A stretch of 64,000 nucleotides of DNA from Apoderus coryli. Taxonomy: Eukaryota > Arthropoda > Insecta > Coleoptera > Attelabidae. A model generated the notes under the pieces. The model did no database searches. It saw nothing but the letters and a program-made list of their open reading frames with translations, and had not been told where the DNA came from. How positions within the stretch are numbered: position 1 is the first letter of the stretch; every line of letters begins with the position of its first letter. A program made the translations under genes and the position numbers. The stretch spans positions 9,902,869 through 9,966,868 of the forward strand of contig OU452209.1 of assembly GCA_911728435.2 (NCBI GenBank), read 5' to 3'. This document shows positions 1-11,752 of the stretch, in pieces.

Positions 1-1070
1 GCACCGATTTTGTTTTCGATGTTTGGGGGAACGGTCATTCAACTTGATTAAGGATGAACCTCAACCTTCGTACGGGTTGAAAATGCCTAGACTGTTTCGG
101 ACTCCATCGATTGAAGTTGCAACTCGCCGGCAACAGTGAAGCACTTAAACTTAACTTACCTTTAGATCAAAAGCAAAACACTCGCGGTAGCTGACCTTAT
201 TGTGTTGGCGAGATAGACACCCCACTGTTTCTTATAATACTTAATTTCAATATACTACTTATTTCCTGCTGGTTGACGCTGGAAGCTTGAGTTTGGCACT
301 AAGCGCTTTGTTGATATTGTCTTTGTTTACCTAAAATTATAGGGATTCAGGGTTATATTTTGATTATCAGTACCATCATTTCGTAACGCAGAATACCGGC
401 AATATAACATTTAATGAAACGTTTTTCCATCGGAATCTTACCGTTAATACATTTATCTTGGTGAGGATTAGGCCAATTTCATTATTTAAACCTCTCTTCA
501 TTGTTTACGTTTGTAGTCCAAAATCAATCGTACCAACTTCTATTGCTTTTCCAAATATACCGGACCGTACTGTGGAATGCATGTTTTCCATAAAGGTGGT
601 GCCCCGCTTGTCGTAAGTTTTAGAGAGCCATTTTGTTGCGGGATTTGGTCAAGTAAAGAGGGTTATTTGTGAAAGTCTGCAAAGATATAGTGGAGGCACT
701 CTTGTAGTAGTCTTGTGGGAGCTCCATTCAATATTAGGATTTGTTTTGTAGATAATAACACCTCTTTACATCAATAAAACAGTACCCGGTACTATTCTGA
801 AAGGACACCCAACATCCAAGCTAGGTCATACTATAGTTTCATTATGTATTTGTCGTGCTTGGTAATATTTGTGGCTTGCTTTTGCTTGCGCCTTGAATTC
901 TGTTTTTTAGGCCTGTTTGCTTATGCTTTATTGCATGTTTAACTGCTGATTACACTAAACCATCACTGGTGTAACGGTACGTCTCTTGGCGGAAGGCCTC
1001 TTAGGCCACCGTAACTGTACGTGTAGTTGGTGCTGCCCATGTGGTATGGTGTATGGAAATTCCAGTAACA
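1..1070. other. unassigned sequence
   Basis: No long open frame, recognisable domain, tandem repeat or RNA gene was seen on either strand. A 94-codon plus-strand frame starting near 986 runs antisense to the retroelement next door and is not supported as a gene. Confidence 0.5.
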
Positions 1071-1071
1071 A

Positions 1072-1087
1072 CCTCTCTCTCTCTCTA
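1072..1087 (-). repeat. (CT/GA)n microsatellite, probable retroelement 3' tail
   Basis: A short pure CT run on the plus strand (GA on the element's sense strand) begins directly after the stop codon of the RTE-like ORF. RTE-type elements usually have a very short 3' UTR ending in a simple repeat, so this is read as the element's tail. Confidence 0.6.
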
Positions 1088-3262
1088 GGTGCCATCTCCG
1101 CGACGAAGATTGGTGATCATCATGGCAATTCTTATTTTGGATGCAGCTGCTCTAAAAAGCTCTATCGAGGAACATCCAAACCACTCTCTCAAGTTTCTCA
1201 ACCAGGATATCCTTCTTCTACCCACGCTTCTTGTACCTTGGACCCTTCCCTGCATTATCAATTGAAGTAAGGCGTATCTTGGTCCACGAGTCACATGGCC
1301 GAGATACTGCAGTTTTCTGCTTTTAATTGTTATTAACAACTCACTTTCTATGTTTAGTCGACCGATCGACCCATGACACCTTCAGTACTCTTCTGTACAC
1401 CCACATTTCAAAAGCTTCTAGTCTTTTGGTTATTTCTGCGTTCAGAGTGCATGCCTCGACGCCATAAAGCAGAGTGGCAAAAACATAACATCTAACTAGT
1501 CTCAGTCTCAGTTTTAGGCTTAGACCTCTATTGCACAAAACTCTTTTCATGCTATTGAAATTGGACCTTGCTATTTCTATGCGTGCTTTTATTTCTTTCG
1601 TGTAGTCGTTATTACAAGTAACTGTTGTTCCAAGATAAGTATACTTCTCTACCTGTTCGATGGGTTCACCTTTGACGATTATCTGTTCGTTGTTAGTCTG
1701 GGCCTTCTTTGTAATTTTCATGAACTTTGTTTTGTTTACGTTGAGTGTAAGGCCGTATTCTTCGCTATATCGAACAAGTTTGTCCATGATTCTTTGTAGA
1801 TCTTCCAGGTTTTCCGTTAAAATTACGGTATCATCAGCGTATCTTAGAACAACTATAGGCACTCCATTTACTTTTATTCCTGCACTGTCATTTTTTTCCA
1901 TTGCCCTTTTTAGAATCTCTTCAGAGTAGGCATTAAACAAAATAGGTGACAGAACACAACCTTGACGTACACCTCTATTTATTGAGATGGTGCCAGAATT
2001 TTGTTGATTTACTTTGACGATGGCATTTTGGTTGTAATAGAGATTTGAGATGATTTGCAGGTCTTGGTGGTCTAGGTTTTTACATTGTAATATTTCCATC
2101 AACTGGTCGTGGCGGACCCTGTCAAACGCCTTATTATAGTCGATGAAGCAGGCATATACGTCCTGATTAACATCTAGGCATCGCTGCACTATTACGTTGA
2201 ATGCGAATAGTGCTTCTCTTGTACCTAATCCTTTGCGAAAGCCAAACTGACACTTATATCCAGATCGAGTTTCTGGTAGAAGCGGTTGAGTATAATTTTT
2301 AACAGTAGTTTCAAAGTGTGCGACATGAGGCTTATGGTACGGTGGTCACTGCACTCTTTTGCACCCGATTTTTTCGGTAAACATATGAAGACTGATGAGA
2401 GCCATTCCTTTGGTAGTTTTCCAGACTCATAGACGCTGTTCAAGAGTCTCACCACGACATCCATATCTTGATCACTTATGATCTTAAGAATGTCGATAGG
2501 AATTCCGTCGGGGCCAGGAGATTTACCGTTGCTCATGTTGTTTAGTGTGTGGGTGACTTCGTCCTTCGTGATTTCGGGACTTGCGTCTTCCAGTCCTACC
2601 CTAGCTACGGATGTGATATTTCTCACATCGTCGAAAAGGTCTTTTATATATTCCTGCCATCTCTTCAGTTTGTCTTCTGTGTTTGATAGTGTTTTCCCAT
2701 TTTTATCTAAGAGGATTGTAGTAATCTTTCCTTTTCTGAGACCTGCCAATTCTGTTATCTCCTTATGTAGGTTATACAAGTCAAATCTGCGTTGTAGCTC
2801 TTCTATTTCCTTGCATTTTTCTTCATAGAAACGTTCTTTTGCTACCCTTATTTTTGTTCTTATCTTTTTCTGGGTTTCCCTATATTTTGTTTCGTTGTTC
2901 TTGTATTTCCTTCGTTGGTCCATCAGAAATAAAATTTCCTGAGTAATCCATTATTTATTTATCTTTTTAGAACTCTTGGCAGGGGGAAAGAATGCAGGTT
3001 TTGAGGGATTCCCATTGATTGTCAATATCTTCGGATTCAAGGTTAACTTTCGCAAGGTTGGAATGTATTGCTTGTTGGACACCTTCTTTAATGGTCTCCT
3101 CTTTAAGTTTCTTCGTGTCTAACCTTGCAGTGCCACGCGGCTTTCTAGTTCGCTTAAGATTAACTTGGACGCAGGAAATTAGCGGATTATGGTCTGACCC
3201 AACATCCGCACCGGGATATGCTTTAACCGATTTGAGCGCATTTCGATACCTTTCTTTAATGA
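1074..3262 (-). mobile_element. RTE-like non-LTR retrotransposon, 5'-truncated and frameshifted
   Basis: Read on the minus strand, the pieces fall in the order expected of an endonuclease-reverse transcriptase. The end of the AP-type endonuclease domain (motif GADVGSDHNPL) lies at about 3262-2967. A basic linker and RT start (GKSPGPDGIP, then LPKKSG) cover 2923-2225. The RT core (DYNKAFDRVRHDQL, GVRQGCVLSPILFNAYSEE, catalytic RYADDTVI) covers 2189-1341. The C-terminal part (LGHVTRG, RRRISWLRNLREWFG, NLRRGDGT then stop) covers 1339-1085. Frames change at about 2950, 2230 and 1340 and the endonuclease N-terminus is missing, so the copy is dead. The final TAG abuts a short GA tract, which is probably the 3' tail. 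The family call rests on motif style, not on a search. Confidence 0.85.
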
Positions 3263-4329
3263 GACAACAACCTAGTAGAGAGAATAGCAGATTAGGGAAT
3301 ACCAACAGGACCCTGGCGATTGGATTTGGGATTGAGCCCACGAATATCCAGGCCCCCAATTTTGATTTTAAATATATATACATTCTCCCGTATAATCGAA
3401 CAATATTTATAGTGTGGTGTGAATTGTTTACTGTGTCAAAGTATTTCTATGATATGTGTTTTCTTTATTGTTCTTATATTATGAATTCAAGTTAATATTT
3501 ACATGAATATAGGTAATATCACTCGTAACCACCAGATACCAAGTTGTTAGCGGCAGCATAACGTAATATCTTTGTATTCTAGTATATAGAATTGGAGAGG
3601 GCAGTTTAGGGCCATATTTTTTTCTTTCGTTCTTTTTTTTTTTATGTATGTAAGCGTATTATAGTGATTATTGTAATTTATAGATATTGCTAGCATTTTA
3701 TACCTTATTCCGATTCTACTATAGATTTTAGGTTAGGTGTTAGGTTGATCACCTGTTCTAGTCTGCTTCTTCTTGCATGGTGGTCTACCTAGATTAGTGG
3801 TAATGCGGTTGCAATTTTAGGCACCATATTACATGCGGGTTGTATTGTAATTTCTAATAATATTTTGAAAAGTACGTCTTGTTCATAGTTTGCTTCTTTA
3901 TTAATATTTTATTTGCTTACTTACATATATTTACCTAGTTATTTATATATTTATTTAGAAATTTAATTACATATTATATTTACAATTATTATTGCTGAAA
4001 CAGTGGAGTGTCAATTATCCTTCCCGTAAGATACCGTAGGCATTTTTCCCATTTTTATTTTTATAATATCTCTGCTGTTGGGCTTCTGGTTGGTGTATAA
4101 AAATGGGTGGCGACTGTTGAATAGAATTAGCTCCTTGACCTGCGACCTATCTCGGCGAGCTAGCGGGGCAGACCCTTTGAACCAGCAGTGGGCCTTGGGG
4201 AGACGTGTTTGTGCAGTCCGCCGGTTAAGCCAGATATCTTTCTCCTTCTTCTTATTTCGTAGTGACCCCCCTTAGTCCGTGGCGACCAAAAAGGAGGGCC
4301 ACAAGTGCAAGCTGGGACGAAGATTGTAT
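3263..4329. other. unassigned, AT-rich with a GC-richer patch
   Basis: Mostly AT-rich sequence without coding signal. Between about 4075 and 4300 composition becomes visibly GC-richer, ending at the retroelement relic that follows. It may be the 5' part of that relic, but no protein motif is readable there. Confidence 0.4.
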
Positions 4330-5078
4330 CCAAATCAGTCATTGAGCTTCAATACGCGGATGACAACGTTGTCCTAGCTGATTCAGAAGAGGATCTTCAA
4401 TTATACTATATGCATTTAACAGCGCATAGAGGAGTATCGGGCTTGAACTAAACAGAGACAGACTTCAGAACATCGAGAGTTTCTCTTACCTACCTCGGCA
4501 GCATTCTCGCGGCGAATGCAAATATAGATGATAAATTCAGCAGTCAAGCACATGTTAACTGAGGACGAGAGTCTTCGATAACCATAACATAGATGTTCGA
4601 ACTAAGTAGCTAGTGTATAATGCTATTGTAGTTCCTACCCTTCCGTATAGCTGTGACTCTTGGTCCATTTATCGGAGGCATTTAAAAGCCCTAGAGAAGT
4701 ACCATCAACGATGTCTTAGAAGAATTCTCGGAATCAAATGGCAGGACCGACGAACAAACATCAGCGTTCTGTAGAATTGTGACGCACCAGCTGCAATGGA
4801 CTGGCCACGTAATCTGCATGTCAACGGAACGCCTTCCCAAGAGAATCCTTTATTCACAGCTTAAGGTCGGCTCACGAAATCAGGGAGGACAGCCAAAGGG
4901 GTACATGGATGTTCTCAAGACCAAGATGAAGAAGTGTGGATTAGATGTAAAGAACAACTGGGAGCAGACCGCGAATGACCGAGCGAGATGGAGGCGTACT
5001 ATTTACGACCAAGTTTTTGAAGAGCATGGAAAGGAGAGATTGGGCAGCGCACCTACAACAGCCGGTAAATGGTGGTGA
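4330..5078 (+). pseudogene. degraded non-LTR reverse transcriptase relic
   Basis: Around 4350 the plus strand reads a catalytic-type box (LQYADDNVVLADSEEDLQ). After frame breaks, a 99-codon frame at 4779-5078 shows the usual C-terminal signature of such RTs (LQWTGHVICM, RLPKRILYSQL, WEQTANDRARWRRTIYDQV). Everything between YADD and the C-terminus is shifted or stopped. It lies opposite in strand to the RTE-like element at 1074-3262 and differs in sequence, so it is a separate insertion. The clade is not resolvable by eye. Confidence 0.75.
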
Positions 5079-6254
5079 TTGGGTGTGTCAATTTTGTGAG
5101 TTCACAACAGAAATACCTGAGTTGGAATAATTCATACTCGTTAGCGAGTGAATGCTGACGATGTTGATGATGTCGGTTAACTAAACCGATGTTATTAAAA
5201 GTGGATTCGTGTGAAAAAAAGAAGGGGGGGTGTCGTCCTTTCTAATTTTCTCCAGAGTCTATAAACAAAAAGGTAATCGATGGTCAAAGTCCTGTTCGTA
5301 TAGTTTCCGGTGCAAATGTATTTTGTATGGGTGAAATTTGTGTTTTGTTTTTTAAATTCTTCCAATTCTTGGCCTACTTATAACTGTTTCTTAAGCTAAT
5401 TTTCTTTGACTTGTATGTGGATATTTTAAATAACTGAGACTTGAAATTCTTTTTCATCGTTTCCAATTACCCAGTTTTCTTCTAATTTGTTTCTTATATA
5501 CGACACTTCCAGTTTGATGAAACACTTGTAACAGGTTATCATAAGCGGGTCAGGATGTTTCCAAAAATATTTTTGTGCACACTCTCGATGCCAATAAACA
5601 ATTTTCTTCACATTGTCCCATGATTACTATCATGTCAGTCAATCAATAAAGTTACGGGAGTGTGACAAATATGCACAAAATGAAAAACGACAACAATTCA
5701 AGATATCGATGTGCATTCAGTAACTATTTCACAAAAATCGAGCTCGGCGGAGCATGTAGGGTACTTTTTATGTAACTCGTCTAGAAATGTATGTTTCCTT
5801 TCAAAGTGTCGAAAATGGACCACCCTGTGCATTCAATGTTACTCGTATGACACTGCCATCATCTTAAGATATATTAGAATATCTCTCTATAGACGGTGAT
5901 TCTGCTACGCATAATTCTTTTGAAAACATATATGTAACAATATACAGGATATAAGAAAAAAATAGCAGAAACAAGAAATATTCATAAATAGAGAACTTAT
6001 GGGAGTGTGCGAAAAATTATATACTATATATTAGAATATCTTTAGACGCTGAAACTGCAACGCATTAACTCCTTTTGTAACATATTTTTTAATAATAAAT
6101 TCGCAAATAAGCAGCAAGCCTCGTACACTGGTATCTCTCATTGAATTTGTAATCTAAATCCACTTACATAAAAAAGTGATAATGGCTTTGAAAATTGAGT
6201 ATTTGTACACCAGCACACACCGATTAGATTCAATTCAGTTTGGTATTTTGACAA
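5079..6254. other. intergenic, with a diverged direct repeat
   Basis: No gene seen. About 65 bp starting at 5871 (ATATTAGAATATC...) recur with divergence at 6028, and GGGAGTGTG occurs at about 5656 and 6001, so the sequence upstream of the kinase gene contains an old partial duplication. Otherwise AT-rich and unassigned. Confidence 0.5.
5871..6090 (+). repeat. diverged direct repeat pair (about 5871-5930 and 6028-6090)
   Basis: Both copies begin ATATTAGAATATCT, pass through a TAGACG(G/C)TGA-type core and end near ACATAT, 157 bp apart. Several small indels show that the duplication is not recent. Confidence 0.5.
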
Positions 6255-6270
6255 TATTAGTCAGTTTCAC
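6255..6270 (+). promoter_or_regulatory. possible initiator (TCAGT) of the kinase-like gene
   Basis: TCAGT at 6261-6265 matches the arthropod initiator consensus and lies about 30 bp before the ATG at 6294. No convincing TATA box lies 25-30 bp upstream. Position and motif are the only support. Confidence 0.3.
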
Positions 6271-6293
6271 TTAACTCTTTATATACGCTAAAC

Positions 6294-8510
6294 ATGAATA
6301 TTGATAATCTTAAAATTGAGATACAGGATATTCTAAATAAAGTGGCAGATCAACTAAATTTGAAACATTACGATGTTGAATTTATTATTGAATCCGATAA
6401 AGGAAATGGATTTCTGGGTGAATTTTTCATCGGTAGCATAATTGATAAGGAAGTTAATAAAACATATTATATCGCTATTAAAAAAGCCGTTCCTGAAGAT
6501 GCACACATCAGAAAATTCCTAGATATTGCCGATATGTATCGAGTAGAAAATCTGTTCTACACAGATATATTTCCCGCTTTTGACAAACTTCAGAGAAATG
6601 CAGGAATAAAGGATCCATTTGAAGTAGCTAAACATTATTTGGCAATTAGCGATATTGGACATGAAGCTGTTGTAATGGAGAACATCCTTCATTCCGGTTA
6701 CAAACTACACGATAAACGGATACCATTAGATGAAGAAAAAATTAAGTTTATATTTAAAGAATATGGTAAATTTCATGCTCTGTCATTTGCATTTAAATCA
6801 CAGAACCAAGAGGAATATGAAAAATTGACGGTACAGCTTCCACCAATATTTTCGTTTATAATTAATTCAAAAGAATCTCTTGGTACTGTACTTGCTGTAT
6901 GCGATAAGGTCTTTCGTTCATTAGATCCAGAGAAGCATGCGCATATAATCGAAAAATTTGAACCATATAAAATAAATGGAGACATGTTTTGCAATGCTTA
7001 TAAATATGATGGTGATTTTGGAACAATTTTACATGGTGACTGTTGGTCGAATAATATGATGTTTAAGTATGATGTAAGTAAAATTTTGTGCACACATTTG
7101 AGATAAAAAAATCACTGTTCCTATATTAAATCTTTGAACCATGTTTACTTTCCAAAAGCGTTTACACGAACCAATATTAAGATTTTAAGCATATGAGATA
7201 TTTCCAAGCTACCTGCGTGAGCACGCAGCAGCAAGGTGATCATGAAGAATGTTAAAAAATTTTGTATCGGATACTCCAACCATTTTTATGCCTTATTTCC
7301 GCTCCAGCTGAGCATTTGCCCGTACAATTTTTTTGGTTTTTTAGCAAGTCCCGGAATGCTCTCCTAATCTTTGAGTGATTCCCTACGATGCTTAAAGAGA
7401 CCATGTTACTTGTAGACCATTATTTTCACTGGGATAGAGCTGTGTAGTGAAATTACTATCAAATACAATCCTTCATTCCTATATGGTGTTTTGCCTCTAC
7501 AGTGTGTTGCAAAAAGACTCAAAAATATTTAAGGGGTTGATTTCTCAGGTCATTTTAGGAAAATGCATTGGATCCAAGATACAAAGTGTTATTTTTTTTT
7601 TTTTTGTAAATAGGGTTTTAGATGGGTAAAGGAGGAGTGGTCGGACACATTAGGAAAAGGGATAACAAGAGCGTTCTGCCATACTCCACGAAAATGGAAA
7701 ATGATGTATCACTTGACCCGACTTTCTCTAAGAGTGTGATTTCCCCTTCTCCCAAAATCGACGCCCAATGGACAAAAGTGCAAAATTGAAAAATCATTTC
7801 TCAGAATTTCAAATGTACCAATTTATATACTACAATACCTGTGGATTTTACTTTCCTGACCCATAGGGGTTTGGCTACTTTATCCCTATTAAATGAATAT
7901 TTATTAATATTATTATTATTAATTATGTAGCTTCTATATAAAAAAGTGTGAAGTTATGGTACCTTTCATACATTCTTACAACTGAGTATTTATAAATTTG
8001 CTCCCTCTCTGACGCTTTTCGGTTTTAAACTTCACCAAAAAATTTATTTGTTAGCCCACCCTGTATATTTTTGTGTATTTGCAGGAAAATGGGAAACTTG
8101 AAAGCTTACGAATGTTAGATTTTCAAATATGTTCTGTTGGTACACCGGCATATGACCTCTCCTATTTTTTTTATGCTGGAGCATCCAAAAAGGATTTCTA
8201 TAAATTAGAAGAATACTTAGATGTTTACTATGAATCGTTTAGTTCATTTGCAAATCAGCTCAATTGCGATCCAAACAAATTGTATCCAAAAGAGCAATTG
8301 ATACTAGATTGGAAAAAATACGGCAAAGCCGGATTAATGATGGCACTTAATATACAAGGTTTAAAAAAAATTGACAAGGAAGAGGTAGGACAACTGGCGA
8401 CAAGAAAAAATGAAACTGATTACAGCAATAAGAACTTTAATAATCCTAGTGATATTTGTACTGCTTCAATCGATATCTTAGAACACGCATATGACTATGG
8501 AGTTTTGTAA
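6294..8510 (+). CDS. ecdysteroid kinase-like (EcKL / CHK-kinase-like) protein, two exons
   Basis: Exon 1 is 6294-7073. It ends at GAT|GTAAGT, and exon 2 (8085-8510) follows TTTGCAG; both junctions are phase 0, giving about 401 codons, normal for the family. Seen: an ATP-binding lysine region (IAIKK, residues 60-64), a hinge-like VVMEN, a Brenner-type catalytic loop HGDCWSNNMMF (about 247-257), and in exon 2 the metal-binding LDFQ (about 271-274) followed by the YDLSYF signature. No signal peptide or membrane segment is seen, so it is probably cytosolic. Family members are small-molecule kinases related to choline and aminoglycoside kinases; ecdysteroid 22-phosphorylation and xenobiotic phosphorylation are proposed roles, and the substrate here cannot be told. 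The 1-kb intron contains no recognisable gene. An ATTAAA at about 8527 may be the polyadenylation signal. All core motifs are intact. Confidence 0.9.
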
Positions 8511-8582
8511 ATTATTGTAACATAATATTAAATATATTATTATACAAAATATCAAAAAATTGTTGTTTGAAAACATTGTTTT

Positions 8583-8642
8583 CCACCAGACCGTCGTGTC
8601 GTTTCATCGATCGATGACACATCAATGTGTGATAGCGAGAAC
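8583..8642 (-). ncRNA. degenerate hammerhead-ribozyme-like motif
   Basis: On the minus strand, TTGATG, a short stem, GAAAC and then GACGGTCTGGTGGA match the order and 3' half of the intact hammerheads at 57.1 kb (GAAAC..CCGTCTGGTGA). The core CTGATGA is mutated at both ends and stem II is weak, so it is probably an inactive relic of the same repeat family. Confidence 0.4.
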
Positions 8643-10167
8643 TGTCGATCTGCTGTGGTACATAGCTACCTATATCCCCGCATGAATACGCGTTTGTACA
8701 ATAAATGTGGCATCTAGTGATTACTTTGTAACGTATAACTACTTCGAATTTTTATTTCTTTCTTTATCTCCCATCAATTATTGTGGCATTGTGAAAATAG
8801 TACCAAAAATGAGGCATATCAAAGTTATGTTTGTAATGGGACACCTTATATTTGACAGTAAGCTTCAATAACATTTAAAAAATAAAAAAATAATAAAATA
8901 GGGCCTAAACCTATTTTGAATAGATAAGGAGGAAATAATTATTTAAAATAATATCATACATAATCCTGAATTATGAAGAATAATTAATACGCGTCTCATA
9001 TAAACACTGGTAACTTCATTTTATCAAATTTAACACCCTATATATTTTTACTTTCAAAATAGAAATAATAATTTTCTATCTACCTATATACCTGTTATAG
9101 GTTGCTTTTAGCAGCCTGTGATTTAGGTATTCAGTCAAAGTGCGTAACAATATGTACCTTATTGAAAAATTCGTTTTACCACTTCACCGGCGCATTGTTT
9201 TAGTTACGACACGCGTTTTGCTCACACTTTTTTTAGCATCCGCAGGAGATAATTAATTAATTATTAATAAGAAACAGTCACTAAACTTATCGAAAAACTG
9301 CAATTTTCAATGTTTGGGAGCTTCTCAAACCCGCTAGTTTTTTCTATTAATTATTAATAGTACGGCAGTTGCAGATTACCATAGTAAAGCGTTGCTGGAC
9401 CTATAAAAAACATTTCAAAAAATAATTAATCCCCAATAATGCCTATTAATTTTGAAGAAGTATATTTTTCATTCATTTTCTTCATATGTATGCACATTTG
9501 GCATTTTCATGTAGGAGGCCAGTTTCCTAAAAAATTTAAACATAATTTTAAAATTTTTAGTAAATTTATGACTCTTTAATAGATTGTTTAAAAACGATAG
9601 GCATTTATAGATAATGAGAAATTTGTATTTTCAAAATTCAAAGTCATGATTATTCTTTTCAGTCCACATACATTTGTAAGAAGATACCTATTATATCTAT
9701 GTAAAGTGTCGACTCACGAAGTCTGACAAAGCATAATTTATTTAATTACCAGATGATAAGGACTATATTATAATAATATATCTAAGATAACAGGTTATTG
9801 TTTTTTTAATTTATTTTTAAAATGAGAAATATAGAATATTTGTGCTCAATTATGAATTTTGGATTTTTTCTAAACTGTAGAAAATCCTATGGGTGTATCA
9901 GTACTGAAAAACTGTTAGAGCAAATACCCTACTTTACTGAATTCTGGATAAACATTTTTAATCTCATTAAAAAGTTAAAAGAGAATTGAAATACATGGGG
10001 GTCCCAACAGTGATCGTTTTTTAATTTCATACTGTCTGCTAGAAACCAAGAAGCTATGGAAATTTTAATAACGTGATGTTTAGATTCACAAAAAAGACAG
10101 CACACTTTTGCAGAAACTGCAATTCTTTATCTTAAGAAAAAATTAAAATGTACTAAACAGTACAGGT
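8643..10167. other. intergenic, AT-rich
   Basis: No coding signal. It contains the left copy (about 9725-9812) of a diverged direct repeat whose partner lies at 11655-11752, beyond the Harbinger-type element. Confidence 0.5.
9725..9812 (+). repeat. direct repeat, left copy (partner 11655-11752)
   Basis: Shared landmarks in order: TCTGACAA(A/T)GCATAAT, TACCAGATGATAA(G/A), a TATTATAA run, then GATAAC, GGT and a T tract. The divergence suggests an old duplication or two copies of one dispersed repeat bracketing the Harbinger-type element. Confidence 0.5.
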
Positions 10168-11512
10168 CTTTTAATATAATATAGAGGAGGTTGATTCTCG
10201 AATTCACAAATCAATCTTTCAGTGTCAAACATCTTGTTTGCAAAGACCAAAATCGTGGACTGGTGAAGGATAAATCGGCTCGGGCGGCCAGATGCGTGCA
10301 AGTAGCTACATGTAGAATGACACGGCGGTCTCCGGCGCGCGGCTTTTACGCGACCTCTTGCGTTCAACACGCCGGCACGCCAACGAACGCGTCCACATGC
10401 GACCGCAAAGTTGCCCGTATAGTATGCCCCATTTAAACTCTGTGGTTCTGTGACACACACGTGTCGCTCGCCGGCAAACGGTCGCGTTTTTGTGGTTCGT
10501 GTAGAATGGCCCTAAGGATTATTGTAATAGGGATGTGAAAGATAGGTGTTGGGTGAAAGTAGCAGAAGTAATGTTTGAAGATTGGTCCAACAGGGTGTAC
10601 CCACCAACGTCTTTTTGTCCGTTTTTTGGCCAAAAACTTAATAACTTTAATTGGTGAATAGCGATGCACCCAACTTGTACGGCATCCATAGCAAATATGA
10701 GGCGTTTTGTCGCTAGTCTAGAATGGGTCGCGTTTCACTCGCCGGTTATACGCGCGACAAAGACGCGGCGTCTACACGCTCGTATAGAATGGGCAACATT
10801 TTCAAGCGACTGAGCGACTAACCGGTCGCGTTTTTGTGGTTCGTGTAGAATGGACGTTTGCCGGCGAGCGACACGCGTGTGTCACAGAACCACAGAGTTT
10901 AAATGGGGCATACTATACGGGCAACTTTGCGGTCGCGTGTGGACGCGTTCGTTGGCGTGCCGGCCTGTTGAACGCAAGAGGTCGCGTAAAAGTCGCGCGC
11001 CGGAGACCGGCGTGTCATTCTACATGTAGCTACTTGCACGCGTCTGGCCGGTCAAACCGATTTATCCTTCACCAGTCCACGATTTTGGTCTTTGCAAACA
11101 AGATGTTTGACATTGAAAGATTTATTTGTGAAATCGAGAATCAACCTCCTCTATATTATATTAAAAGTAAGGATTATTGTAATAGGGATGTGAAAGCTAG
11201 GTGTTGGGTGAAAGTAGCAGAAGTAATGTTTGAAGATTGGTCCAACAGGGTGTACCCACCAACGTCTTTTTGTCCGTTTTTTTGGCCAAAAACTTAATAA
11301 CTTTAATTGGTGAATAGCGATGCACCCAACTTGTACGGGATCCATAGCAAATATGAGGCGTTTTGTCGCTAGTCTAGAATGGGTCGCGTTTCACTCGCCG
11401 GTTATACGCGCTACAAAGACGCGGATTCTACACGCTCGTATAGAATGGGCAACATTTTCAGGCGACTGAGCGACTAACCGGCCGCGTTTTTGTGGTTCGT
11501 GTAGAATGGGCC
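10168..11512 (+). mobile_element. rearranged PIF/Harbinger-type non-autonomous dimer
   Basis: Four blocks are visible. A 313-bp block A' (10168-10480) is the reverse complement of A (10855-11167). B1 (10513-10853) and B2 (11168-11509) are direct copies of about 341 bp. Each B ends in a terminus-like sequence (CGCGTTTTTGTGGTTCGTG, then TAGAATGG), and A' is also bordered by it at 10481-10512. The right end reads TAGAATGGGCC followed by TAA, which fits the 3-bp TWA target duplication of Harbinger elements. Block A-B encodes the start of a MADF domain, typical of the second Harbinger protein. The island is GC-richer than its flanks. The simplest reading is a tandem dimer in which the first A block was inverted in place; the left TIR/TSD could not be found. 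Confidence 0.75.
11103..11297 (+). pseudogene. truncated MADF-domain frame of the Harbinger-type element
   Basis: The 64-codon frame from the ATG at 11103 reads IERFICEIENQPPLYYI, then KDYCNRDVKARCWVKVAEVM, the first two helices of a MADF (Myb/SANT-like) DNA-binding domain. The frame stops at 11297 in sequence of terminal-repeat character, so the third helix and any C-terminal part are missing. In autonomous Harbinger elements such proteins assist the transposase in DNA binding. An inverted copy of the first half lies in 10168-10480, and the second half is repeated at about 10513-10620 without its start. Confidence 0.65.
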
Positions 11513-11654
11513 TAACTGAGACTATTTTGAAAACCTGTCAGTCTTCATTTTGTAAAATTACAAATTTTCGAAAACAGCCTTACGTAATCTATTACTGACT
11601 ATTAATGCATTCCAATTTAACGATGATCAAATGTGGACAAGAGGTAAACGTGAT

Positions 11655-11752
11655 AAATCTGACAATGCATAATATTTTCTTTAATACCAGATGATAAAGC
11701 AAAATATTATAAGATTATCAGATAACACGGTAACAGATAGGTTTTTTTTAAT
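11655..11752 (+). repeat. direct repeat, right copy (partner 9725-9812)
   Basis: Same landmark order as the left copy, with insertions. The pair lies about 1.9 kb apart on either side of the Harbinger-type dimer. Confidence 0.5.

Noticed and set aside
2478..2828. Plus-strand frame of 116 codons
   Set aside because: It is the antisense shadow of the RTE-like ORF on the minus strand, whose motifs are clear.
10191..10436. GC-rich 81-codon plus frame
   Set aside because: It lies in the inverted block of the Harbinger-type element and reads through terminal-repeat sequence in the non-coding direction.
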